Assembly (NCBI GenBank): GCA_963822095.1
Contig: CAWGGS010000044.1
Location: 1-64,000, forward strand
Direction of reading: 5' to 3'
Length of the DNA stretch: 64,000 nt
From: CAWGGS01 sp963822095
GTDB taxonomy: Bacteria > Desulfobacterota > Desulfobulbia > Desulfobulbales > Desulfocapsaceae
Shown here piece after piece: positions 26,215 through 34,066 of the stretch. Every line of letters starts with the position of its first letter. The first letter of the stretch is position 1. The notes under the pieces were generated by a model, which saw only the letters and a list, made by a program, of their open reading frames with translations, did not search any database and had not been told where the DNA came from. The translations under genes were made by a program, and so were the position numbers.

Positions 26215-26883
26215 ATGAATCAGTCTTTACTTTCTCATTTTGGTGACCCGATGACGCGGGTCCAAAAAGCAATTACCGCCCTACAGGAAGGGCAGGGCAT
26301 CCTGCTCGTTGATGATGAGGGTCGGGAAAACGAAGGGGATTTGATCTTTGCCGCCGAGCATTTGACCGATACCCAGATGGCCATGATGATCAGGGAGTGC
26401 AGCGGCATTGTCTGTCTGTGTTTGACCGAGGAGCATCTGCACCATCTGCGGCTCCCGCAGATGGTGGAATCAAACGACAGTGCCTACGGCACGGCATTTA
26501 CCATATCCATTGAGGCGAAAACAGGAGTAAGTACAGGGGTTTCGGCCGCTGATCGGGTCAGGACCGTGAAGGCTGCGGTGGCCGATGATGCAGAGGCGGA
26601 GGACTTGAGCCGACCCGGCCATGTTTTTCCATTGCAGGCCCGGCCTGGAGGGGTCCTCAATCGTCGCGGCCACACTGAAGGCACAGTGGATCTGATGTCT
26701 CTGGCTGGTCTTAAGCCTGCTGGTGTCCTCTGTGAGCTGACCAACCCGGACGGGACGATGGCCCGACTTGCCGAGATCGTCGATTTTGCCCACAGGTATG
26801 GGATGACGGTCCTCACCATTGAGGATCTGGTTGTTTATCGGCAAAAGAAGACGGCTGGTGAATTTGCCGATCGGATAAACTGA
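26215..26883 (+). CDS. ribB: 3,4-dihydroxy-2-butanone-4-phosphate synthase
   Basis: From ATG 26215, four bases after GGAGGA, the protein has 222 residues. This is the length of a RibB-only enzyme, without the GTP cyclohydrolase II domain of RibBA. It has the acidic DDEGRENEGDLI active-site loop near residue 38, the GVSTGVSAADR motif, and RPGHVFPLQARPGGVLNRRGHTE. It makes the four-carbon unit of riboflavin from ribulose 5-phosphate. The frame runs further upstream to 26119, but that part lies in the riboswitch leader and is not expected to be translated. An FMN riboswitch precedes it. Confidence 0.95.
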   Translation: MNQSLLSHFGDPMTRVQKAITALQEGQGILLVDDEGRENEGDLIFAAEHLTDTQMAMMIRECSGIVCLCLTEEHLHHLRLPQMVESNDSAYGTAFTISIEAKTGVSTGVSAADRVRTVKAAVADDAEAEDLSRPGHVFPLQARPGGVLNRRGHTEGTVDLMSLAGLKPAGVLCELTNPDGTMARLAEIVDFAHRYGMTVLTIEDLVVYRQKKTAGEFADRIN

Positions 26884-26895
26884 TGAAATAACCCT

Positions 26896-26946
26896 CGGGA
26901 AGACCGGAGTAGGAGGTGATTGAGAGAGAAAACTCCGGTCTTCCCG
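26896..26946. repeat. 15-bp perfect hairpin downstream of ribB
   Basis: Arms 26896-26910 and 26932-26946 pair perfectly around a 21-base purine-rich loop. No T-run follows, so it may be a Rho-blocking or RNA-stabilising structure at the ribB transcript end rather than a classical terminator. Confidence 0.8.
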
Positions 26947-26954
26947 CGGATGTT

Positions 26955-27185
26955 TCATCGGCATTCAAAGCCTGTACGGCAGATTCTGAATCCTTTGGAT
27001 TTTTCTATTTTATCACGTTGATTCCCGTAAGGTCTGGGCATCTTTTGGGACTTCCAGGTTGAGCGGCAAGTATGCACACAGGCAATGCAAATCCTGGTTT
27101 TGCCTCCTCTCCCGTACATCCGGTTCCAAAGCTCCGGAAAAAGATCGGGCGGGAATCGCAACACACTATCTCTTTGACTTTCCAT
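26955..27185 (-). CDS. Doubtful small Cys-rich protein
   Basis: A 76-codon frame begins at an ATG (complement 27183-27185) with AAGG close upstream and encodes a basic protein with C-I-A-C-V-H-T-C and two later Cys. The spacing could bind a metal, but no family is recognised and the gene lies beside repeats. It could equally be a chance ORF. Confidence 0.25.
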   Translation of the reverse strand: MESQRDSVLRFPPDLFPELWNRMYGRGGKTRICIACVHTCRSTWKSQKMPRPYGNQRDKIEKSKGFRICRTGFECR

Positions 27186-27265
27186 AGCCTTGCCGATAGT
27201 ATCGGAAATCTTTAAAAGATGCCAGCAAAAACATAAAATACTCGATAGAGATATGGCATTTTTGG

Positions 27266-27526
27266 TTCTTCCGAATTGAGCGTACCCCTCTATATCGTGG
27301 GAGGCGAAATTTATCGCTGGAGGACGCATTGCGGAGGCCCGCCTGGGAACCACAAAGGCCCGCAGGGTTGCGGACAGGACGTCCGCAACTGACAGCAGGC
27401 CAGGGACGGCCTGTCTGTCAGCCGTGGTGTACAGGCGATAAGGCCGGAGAGTAGTGTCTGGAAGCGATGAATTTCACCATCTTATTAATTTCAGCCTTTT
27501 TAAAAGTACGATTAATCCGGATGGGC
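27266..27526 (+). repeat. Structured repeat family B, copy 2
   Basis: This copy begins TTCTTCCGAATTGAGCGTAC and ends GTACGATTAATCCGGATGGG, two ends that are imperfect inverted repeats. The core hairpins are 27368-27388 (perfect 8-bp arms, loop AGGAC) and 27389-27421 (13-bp stem with a one-base bulge, loop AGGGAC). Confidence 0.9.
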
Positions 27527-27875
27527 CGCATTTTTCCCTGCAATTAGACAGCGGTCCCCCGTATAGCCTGTGGCGGGTGAATTTTGTAAATTGCCTGCGA
27601 CTGGAGCTCTTGATTCAAGGAGGGAAAAATATAAAATACTTGGATAATTTTTTTCGTAACCATCCTCAATTCATAGGTGTTTAGGAGATTGTCAATATAG
27701 ATAGCCGTTGTAGAATTACATTGACCGTGGAGGTCGAAAAAGGATAAAAAAAGAGTCGTTACAGCTATTCTTCAATTACTGCATGGAGTTTCACAAGGCA
27801 TCCCTGAAGCAGTATCTGTGTCAAGCTGTCAGGGGCCTGACGTTTTTGTGGTGTTCTTTGCCGAGGAGCTACACT

Positions 27876-28241
27876 ATGAAAAAAATAATCGCCCTTCTTC
27901 TTCTTGTTATAGCAGGATTTTTCGCCTATCAGTATTTCTTGAGATCCCCTCACCCCAATTCTACTGCTGAAGACGAAATAACATTCAACAATGATTTGCC
28001 CTCGGATGAGGGAATAGTGAATGTTCCTGAAAAATGCCAGGAAGGGGAAAAGAATCTGGAAGATGCGATATATGGCTCCGATGCCGGTAATGTTTCTTTT
28101 GCTCAGCGGAACACCGCCGAACGCAGGTTCCAGTCCTGTCTTAAGGATGCCGGTTTTTCAGACAAGCAGGTCAATGATGCGGTGGGGGAGGTCCAAAACC
28201 GGGTCAAAGGATATATAAAACAGGATAGCGGCGGGCAATAG
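27876..28241 (+). CDS. Hypothetical exported protein
   Basis: From ATG 27876 (GAGGAG upstream) the protein has 121 residues. It has an N-terminal hydrophobic segment of about 18 residues that is either a signal peptide or an anchor, then an acidic, mostly helical periplasmic domain with two Cys (in EKCQEG and QSCLKD) that could form a disulfide. The frame extends upstream to 27783, but the signal-like start is far more natural. No family is recognised. The next gene, also exported, follows 62 bases later. Confidence 0.65.
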   Translation: MKKIIALLLLVIAGFFAYQYFLRSPHPNSTAEDEITFNNDLPSDEGIVNVPEKCQEGEKNLEDAIYGSDAGNVSFAQRNTAERRFQSCLKDAGFSDKQVNDAVGEVQNRVKGYIKQDSGGQ

Positions 28242-28303
28242 GCTGATTTTTATAGGATGGCTCCGATCTCTGAGGTGTTCTCTCTCCCCCTGGAGGAGCA
28301 ATA

Positions 28304-28780
28304 ATGGCGAGTTCAAGGTGTGCATTCTCATATACGGCTGCATTGGCCGTCATTTTCTTCTGCTTTTGTATAGGAAGCTTTGTCTTTCCCGACCGTGGAG
28401 TCTGTGAAAAGAACGAACCGTCCGTCTCCTCCGGCCTGGTGCCACCTTTGGGAAGTTCGCTGCGTAAAGAAGTCCTGAATGCACTGCGACGGGAAATGAT
28501 ACGTGTCCATGGAATCAAAATGGTTTTTAGGGTCAGATATCTTAAAGTTAAAGATGGGTGGGCTTGGATAGAGACCCTTCCGCAGTCTCCTGATGGTTCG
28601 AACCAGTATGAGGATGTGTCGGCGCTTCTTAACCTTCAGGGCAGGAACTGGCAAGTGGTAGAAATGGCCTGTGCTGAAGAGGAGAATCCAGATTGCCTTA
28701 CCAGTCGAGAATATTTTGTAAAGCTTACCGAACGCTTTCCGAAAGTTCCCATAGATATTCTTCCTATTCAGCGTGATTAG
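28304..28780 (+). CDS. Hypothetical secreted protein
   Basis: The 158-residue protein has an N-terminal signal peptide (hydrophobic core around residues 10-28) and a mature domain of about 125 residues. This contains FRVRYLKVKDGWAWIETLP and a WQVVEMAC segment, a pattern like small periplasmic domains that fold as alpha/beta sandwiches. Two Cys near residues 123 and 131 may pair. The ATG follows GGAGGAG by five bases. Its partner is unknown, though the preceding exported protein may be cotranscribed. Confidence 0.65.
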   Translation: MASSRCAFSYTAALAVIFFCFCIGSFVFPDRGVCEKNEPSVSSGLVPPLGSSLRKEVLNALRREMIRVHGIKMVFRVRYLKVKDGWAWIETLPQSPDGSNQYEDVSALLNLQGRNWQVVEMACAEEENPDCLTSREYFVKLTERFPKVPIDILPIQRD

Positions 28781-29303
28781 AATAAGAAGTGACAGCCTTA
28801 ATTTATTTTTACGAAGTCGACAACAACAACTTTGCACATATAAATCTGGTTCTTCCGAATTGAGCGTACCCTTTTATATCGCAGAAGGCGAAATTTATCG
28901 CTGGTGGACGCATCGCGGAGGCCCGTCTGGGAATCACAAAGGCCCGCAGGGTTGCGGACAGGACGTCCGCAACTGACAGCAGGCCAGGGACGGACTGTCT
29001 GTCAGCCGTGGTGCACAGGCGATAAGACCGGAGAGCAGTGTCTGGAAGCGATGAATTTCACCATCTCATTACTTACAGCCTTTTTAAAGTACGATTAATC
29101 CGGATGAGCCATAAATCTTTTCAATGCCATGGAAAGATTCTTCTCCGTTTAGATGTGTTTTATTGAATTATCGGCCTTTGAGCTTATCGTTTGTCACTAT
29201 ATGGCCCAAACCGGATACTTTTAGATGTATCCTGGAAACGTCATCGGGAAAACTCATACACGTGGATTTGAAAATAGCTGTAAGCTGCTGTTGGGGGTAT
29301 TGA
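28781..29303. other. Intergenic region with repeat family B copy 3
   Basis: Half of this 523-base gap is the family B repeat (28850-29110). The remaining 190 bases before the TVP38 gene hold no recognised feature. Confidence 0.55.
28850..29110 (+). repeat. Structured repeat family B, copy 3
   Basis: The copy is close to copy 2 over its full length, including both ends. The first core hairpin is perfect; the second carries one C-to-A change (GGACTG for GGCCTG) that weakens its stem. Confidence 0.9.
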
Positions 29304-30032
29304 ATGACGAAAAAAAGCAGATCCCGAACCATTGCAAGCAGATTGTTCATTGTCGGGCTTGTTGCTCTTGGCATTTTGGCCTTTATCTATTTTGATCTTG
29401 GGCAGTACCTTTCCCTTTCTTATATCAAGGCCTCACAGGAACGGTTTCAATTTTTATACCAGGAACACCAGTTCCTGGTGATTGCTGTCTATATGGGAAT
29501 CTATATTTTCGTCGCCGCCCTGTCTCTTCCTGGAGCGGCAGTGCTGACCCTAGCCGGCGGCGCCTTGTTCGGACTGGTTGTCGGAAGCGTGGTTGTTTCG
29601 TTTGCGAGCACCATCGGTGCCACTTTGGCTGCATTTGTTTCCCGTTTCATTTTAAGGGAATGGGTTCAGAACAAATTCGGGGACAGGTTTGTGGCAATAA
29701 ACGAAGGTATTGCCAAGGAGGGGGCATTTTATCTTTTCACCCTTCGTCTGGTGCCGGTTTTCCCGTTTTTTATCATTAATCTTTTGATGGGACTTACCCG
29801 AATGCGGTTGTCGACGTTTTTCTGGGTCTCGCAGATCGGTATGCTGCCGGGTACAATGGTGTATGTCAATGCCGGAAAAGAGATAGCCCAAATCGACTCC
29901 CTGTCTGGAATTCTCTCGCCTGGTTTGTTGATTTCGTTCGTGGTACTCGGTCTCTTTCCGATTACCACGAAAAAGCTTCTGGCCGCCTACAAAAAAAAGT
30001 ACGGCAAGGACGTGGAGGTTTCTGGGAACTGA
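29304..30032 (+). CDS. TVP38/TMEM64 family membrane protein
   Basis: The 242-residue protein has about six hydrophobic segments and the family's central block: GAAVLTLAGGALFGLVVGSVV-like sequence near 70-95 followed by GATLAAFVSRF, an FLF-type segment, and VPVFPFFIINLLMG near 150. It belongs to the TVP38/DedA-like (VTT domain) group of inner-membrane proteins, some of which move lipids across membranes. The cytoplasmic C-terminus is lysine-rich. The pentose phosphate genes begin 60 bases downstream, but no functional link is obvious. Confidence 0.9.
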   Translation: MTKKSRSRTIASRLFIVGLVALGILAFIYFDLGQYLSLSYIKASQERFQFLYQEHQFLVIAVYMGIYIFVAALSLPGAAVLTLAGGALFGLVVGSVVVSFASTIGATLAAFVSRFILREWVQNKFGDRFVAINEGIAKEGAFYLFTLRLVPVFPFFIINLLMGLTRMRLSTFFWVSQIGMLPGTMVYVNAGKEIAQIDSLSGILSPGLLISFVVLGLFPITTKKLLAAYKKKYGKDVEVSGN

Positions 30033-30092
30033 TTCCATACCTGAAGCCTTCCTGCTTTCTAAAGTTGTTTTCAACCCGCCAAAAGGATAAGC

Positions 30093-31553
30093 ATGACTAT
30101 TAAGAAATCCGTAACGATTGTAATCTTCGGGGCTTCCGGAGACCTGACAAGAAGAAAGTTGATGCCGGCATTGTATGAAAATTTCAGGAAAAAGCGTCTT
30201 CCGGAAAATTTCAGGATTGTAGGATATGCTCGTCGTGACTGGGACGACGAGCAGCTCAAGAACAGATTGGCAAGTGGCGTGCAGGAGTACGGCACAGGAT
30301 TTAATGAGAAGGTTTGGGGTGAATTCTCCAGTTGTATAAGCTATTTGAGAGGAGACCTCAACGTCCTGGAGGATTTTAAAAACCTTCAATCGTATCTTGA
30401 AGAAAGAGAGCAGGAGGCGGCGGACCGCCTCTATTATCTGGCTGTATCTCCCGAATTCTACGGATCTGTCTGCAGCTTTCTTGCCGCTGCCGGTATGACT
30501 GCAGAAACGAAGGGAACCCGCAGAATTATCATAGAAAAACCCTTCGGGCGGGACCTTAACTCCTCCCGGGACCTAAATAACCGGGTCCATGCGGCTTTTT
30601 CAGAACATCAGGTCTTTCGAATAGATCATTATCTCGGGAAGGAAACAGCCCAGAACATCCTTTTCCTCCGATTTGCCAATACCCTTTTTGAGCCGGTTTG
30701 GAACCGTCGCTACATTTCCAACGTTCAGATTACCGTGGCGGAGAGTGTGGATGTAGGGCATCGCGGGGCTTTTTATGACAAAGCTGGGATTTTGCGGGAT
30801 ATGTTCCAGAATCATCTGATGCAGTTGCTGGCTCTGGTGGCCATGGAACCTCCAGCTTCACTGGAGGCAGATGCGATCCGCAACGAGAAGGTAAAAGTTT
30901 TCGGGAATGTTCGGCCTATCAAAATTGAGGACACTGTGCGTGGTCAATATGAAGGATACCCTTTGAGTGAAGGAGTGGCATTGGATTCACAAACTCCGAC
31001 CTTTGCGGCGCTGAAACTCTATATTGATAACTGGAGATGGAAAGATGTACCTTTCTACCTGCGTTCCGGTAAGGCCATGCCGGGTAAAAGCAGTGCCGTC
31101 ATAATTGAATTCCAGCCGCCGCCGGACGTTATCTTTCATCTGAGCAAGCATCGAGGATTCACACCGAATTATCTCTCCATTTGCATTCAGCCGGATGAAG
31201 GAATACAGCTACGGTTTGAGACGAAAGTACCTGACACGGCGGCCGAGTCAAAATCTGTCAATATGAGCCATTGGTACCGGGAGGCCTTTCCCGACATATC
31301 ATTGCCTGACGCCTACGAACGGCTCCTGTTGGATGCGTTGAAAGGCGACGCCTCTCTGTTTGCCAGAAACGACGGCATCGAGGCTGCATGGCGCCTGATC
31401 GATCCCATTCTCAGAGGATGGGATCAATTACCACAATCGGCGCCCTTATATACATATTCGAAGAACAGCTGGGGGCCCGAGGCAGCAGATAACTTAATTA
31501 CCAGAGATGGTCATAAATGGCGGATGAGCTGCTGCGGATTCCCCTGTAGTTGA
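30093..31553 (+). CDS. zwf: Glucose-6-phosphate 1-dehydrogenase
   Basis: At 486 residues this has the standard length. It shows the NADP-binding GASGDLTRRKL motif at the N-terminus, EKPFGRD near residue 150, and the active-site RIDHYLGKE near 175. It oxidises glucose 6-phosphate to the lactone with NADP reduction. It opens an operon with gnd, a DUF547 gene, a disulfide reductase-like gene and pgl. Ribosome-binding is by AAAGGA just before the ATG. Confidence 0.97.
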   Translation: MTIKKSVTIVIFGASGDLTRRKLMPALYENFRKKRLPENFRIVGYARRDWDDEQLKNRLASGVQEYGTGFNEKVWGEFSSCISYLRGDLNVLEDFKNLQSYLEEREQEAADRLYYLAVSPEFYGSVCSFLAAAGMTAETKGTRRIIIEKPFGRDLNSSRDLNNRVHAAFSEHQVFRIDHYLGKETAQNILFLRFANTLFEPVWNRRYISNVQITVAESVDVGHRGAFYDKAGILRDMFQNHLMQLLALVAMEPPASLEADAIRNEKVKVFGNVRPIKIEDTVRGQYEGYPLSEGVALDSQTPTFAALKLYIDNWRWKDVPFYLRSGKAMPGKSSAVIIEFQPPPDVIFHLSKHRGFTPNYLSICIQPDEGIQLRFETKVPDTAAESKSVNMSHWYREAFPDISLPDAYERLLLDALKGDASLFARNDGIEAAWRLIDPILRGWDQLPQSAPLYTYSKNSWGPEAADNLITRDGHKWRMSCCGFPCS

Positions 31554-31612
31554 CAACTCGGGGCAGTGGATGATGCTTGTAGACACCATAAGGACCGAAA
31601 AAGGAGATTGTT

Positions 31613-33067
31613 ATGAAAAAAGAGGCTGATATAGGAGTAGTAGGCCTTGCGGTTATGGGAGAGAATTTGATTCTTAATATGGCAAGCAAGGGATTTACGG
31701 TGGCCTGTTTCAACCGCACCACGAGTAAGGTTGATTCGTTTGTCGAGGGTCGCGCCGCCGGACAGGCCATCATCGGTTGTCATAGTGTGGAGGAACTTAT
31801 CGGGGCATTGAAAAGGCCACGAAAAATAATGTGCATGATCAAGGCTGGGTCGGCGGTGGATTCATTGATTGCCCTGATTCTCCCTTATCTCGATGAGGGA
31901 GATATAATAATAGACGGTGGTAACTCACATTATCCCGACACCATCCGTCGTGCCAGGGAGGTTGAGGCCAAGGGCCTCTTGTATGTGGGGACCGGAGTCT
32001 CAGGAGGTGAAGAGGGTGCATTATTGGGTCCGTCCATCATGCCGGGTGGCTCTGGTGCAGCATGGGAGGAGATCCGGCCCATTTTTCAGAAAATATGTGC
32101 CCATACAGAGGATGGTGCGCCCTGCTGTGACTGGGTAGGACCAAGCGGCTCCGGTCATTTCGTGAAAATGGTGCATAATGGCATCGAATATGGAGATATG
32201 CAGCTCATCTGTGAGACCTATCAGATAATGAAGGACGGTCTCGGGTTGAGCAATGATGAGATGAGTGAGATTTTTTCTCGATGGAATAAGGGGCCTCTTG
32301 ACTCTTACCTGATTGAAATCACGGAGCACATTCTCCGGCATAAAGAAGAAGACGGTCAGTCTACCCTTGATCTGATTCTCGATACGGCTGGCCAGAAAGG
32401 CACCGGGAAATGGACGGTATCTTCCGCTTTGGATGTCGGCCAGCCGTTGACCCTGATCGGGGAGGCGGTTTTTTCACGATGTCTGTCGGCCATTAAAGAT
32501 GAGCGTCTGGCTGCCTCGAAACTCCTGGACGGACCGGCAAACACCTTCGAGGGAGAACGCTCTGTCGTGATTGACGACCTTGAACAGGCACTGTATGCCG
32601 CCAAGATCGTCTCGTATGCCCAGGGATATCAACTCATGAGAGAGGTGGCAGCGGAGCAGGGCTGGAAGCTGAATTACGGAGGTATTGCACTGATGTGGCG
32701 TGGGGGATGTATTATCCGTTCGGCATTTCTAGGGAAGATCAAAGACGCCTTCGATGCTGATCCGGAACTTGTGAATCTTATGCTGGTGCCTTTTTTCAGG
32801 CAGGCACTCCATAAGGCGCAGGACGGTTGGCGTCGTATGGTCGGGTTGGCGGCAAACCTGGGCATTCCGGTACCTGCGATCAGTGCGGCACTGAGCTATT
32901 ATGACGGTTACCGTACAGCACGACTTCCGGCCAATCTGTTGCAGGCGCAACGTGACTATTTCGGTGCCCATACCTATGAGAGAATTGATGGAGCGAAGGG
33001 ACAATTTTTCCATACCAACTGGACTGGTCATGGCGGATCTACGGCATCGACCTCCTATGATGTCTGA
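31613..33067 (+). CDS. gnd: 6-phosphogluconate dehydrogenase (decarboxylating)
   Basis: The 484-residue protein is the long dimeric form. It has the VGLAVMGENL NADP loop at the N-terminus, GVSGGEEGAL near 128, and the active-site block GPSGSGHFVKMVHNGIEYGD near 183. The C-terminus has FHTNWTGHGG. It converts 6-phosphogluconate to ribulose 5-phosphate, CO2 and NADPH, and ribulose 5-phosphate is the substrate of RibB nearby. AAGGAG lies before the ATG. Confidence 0.97.
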   Translation: MKKEADIGVVGLAVMGENLILNMASKGFTVACFNRTTSKVDSFVEGRAAGQAIIGCHSVEELIGALKRPRKIMCMIKAGSAVDSLIALILPYLDEGDIIIDGGNSHYPDTIRRAREVEAKGLLYVGTGVSGGEEGALLGPSIMPGGSGAAWEEIRPIFQKICAHTEDGAPCCDWVGPSGSGHFVKMVHNGIEYGDMQLICETYQIMKDGLGLSNDEMSEIFSRWNKGPLDSYLIEITEHILRHKEEDGQSTLDLILDTAGQKGTGKWTVSSALDVGQPLTLIGEAVFSRCLSAIKDERLAASKLLDGPANTFEGERSVVIDDLEQALYAAKIVSYAQGYQLMREVAAEQGWKLNYGGIALMWRGGCIIRSAFLGKIKDAFDADPELVNLMLVPFFRQALHKAQDGWRRMVGLAANLGIPVPAISAALSYYDGYRTARLPANLLQAQRDYFGAHTYERIDGAKGQFFHTNWTGHGGSTASTSYDV

Positions 33068-33146
33068 CAATGCCGGAGATGATGGACGCCCCGAGGCTGG
33101 AAAAAAATAATTTGCCAGATGGTCACAAAACAGGAGCATAAAGCGG

Positions 33147-33995
33147 ATGAAACGATTTCCAACCGAGCCAAACGGTTTTCTCCCAAGACAACTTATTGCG
33201 CTGATGGTGTTCATGTTCTTGTTGATATGGACAGGCCGGGCGTGGGCTGCAGATTTTGACCAAACCTATTCAGGCTATGATGCGCTGCTGAAAACCTACG
33301 TAAAAAACGGTCGTGTCGACTATCAAGGCCTCAAGGCTGATCCTGCTTCCCTCAATCGATATCTCGACAGTGCTGCCGCAGTTTCCCTGGCGCAGTTCAA
33401 CAAATGGTCGGAATCAGAGCGTCTGGCTTTTCTGATCAATCTCTATAACGGATCAACCCTGAAATTGATCATCGATCATTATCCACTGGAAAGCATAAAG
33501 GATATCGGGTTCTTTTTTAGAGGTCCATGGGACCAGAAGATTGTCAGATTGTTTGGAAAGATCATCACTCTAAATGAGTTGGAACATGGGATTCTGCGCA
33601 AGCAGTATAATGAGCCACGTATTCACATGGCCCTGGTTTGCGCTGCAAAAGGTTGTCCCATACTCCGCAGTGAGGCATACCAGGCCGACAAACTTGACCA
33701 ACAGCTCAACGATCAGTCCCGGAGGTATATCATGAGTTCCGCCGGACTTATGGTGGACAGGAAAAATAACGTTGTCTATTTTTCCTCTATTTTCAAGTGG
33801 TATGGGAAAGATTTTGTGGCTAAGTACTCACCGTCAACTGCATTCCCGGAACTTGATACAACCGAGAGTGCCGTGGCAAATTTCTGTAGAGGCTATCTTC
33901 CGGGTTCCGAGAGCGATTTCCTGAAAAAAGGAGGCTATACGGTAAAATATTTGGACTACGACTGGACGTTGAACGAGCAGCAAAAGAAGAGATAA
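33147..33995 (+). CDS. DUF547 domain protein, exported
   Basis: The 282-residue protein has a long signal segment (hydrophobic around residues 16-32, cleavage likely after AWA) and a DUF547 domain with FLINLYNGSTLKLIIDHYPLESIKDIG-type sequence near residue 100, followed by NELEHGILR and the HMALVCAAKGCP region. DUF547 proteins are widespread, periplasmic and of unknown function; some are near thiol-handling proteins. It sits between gnd and a disulfide reductase-like gene, which suggests shared transcription. Confidence 0.88.
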   Translation: MKRFPTEPNGFLPRQLIALMVFMFLLIWTGRAWAADFDQTYSGYDALLKTYVKNGRVDYQGLKADPASLNRYLDSAAAVSLAQFNKWSESERLAFLINLYNGSTLKLIIDHYPLESIKDIGFFFRGPWDQKIVRLFGKIITLNELEHGILRKQYNEPRIHMALVCAAKGCPILRSEAYQADKLDQQLNDQSRRYIMSSAGLMVDRKNNVVYFSSIFKWYGKDFVAKYSPSTAFPELDTTESAVANFCRGYLPGSESDFLKKGGYTVKYLDYDWTLNEQQKKR

Positions 33996-34066
33996 AGCTT
34001 TTTACGAGGTTGTCAATCTTTATAAACAGGAAACGTTTTATCTGCATACTCTGCGAAGGAGAGTGA

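Larger units (their letters stand above)
26884..27875. other. Long intergenic stretch with hairpin and repeat
   Basis: This interval holds a 15-bp hairpin after ribB, a doubtful small minus-strand ORF (26955-27185), family B repeat copy 2 (27266-27526), and about 350 bases with no recognised feature before the next gene. A 76-codon ORF at 27454-27684 starts inside the repeat and is rejected. Confidence 0.5.

Noticed and set aside
27454..27684. 76-codon ORF
   Set aside because: It begins inside a family B repeat and has no recognisable start signal.
18298..29110. CRISPR array
   Set aside because: The repeats are few, long, palindromic and far apart, with no regular spacers and no cas genes.
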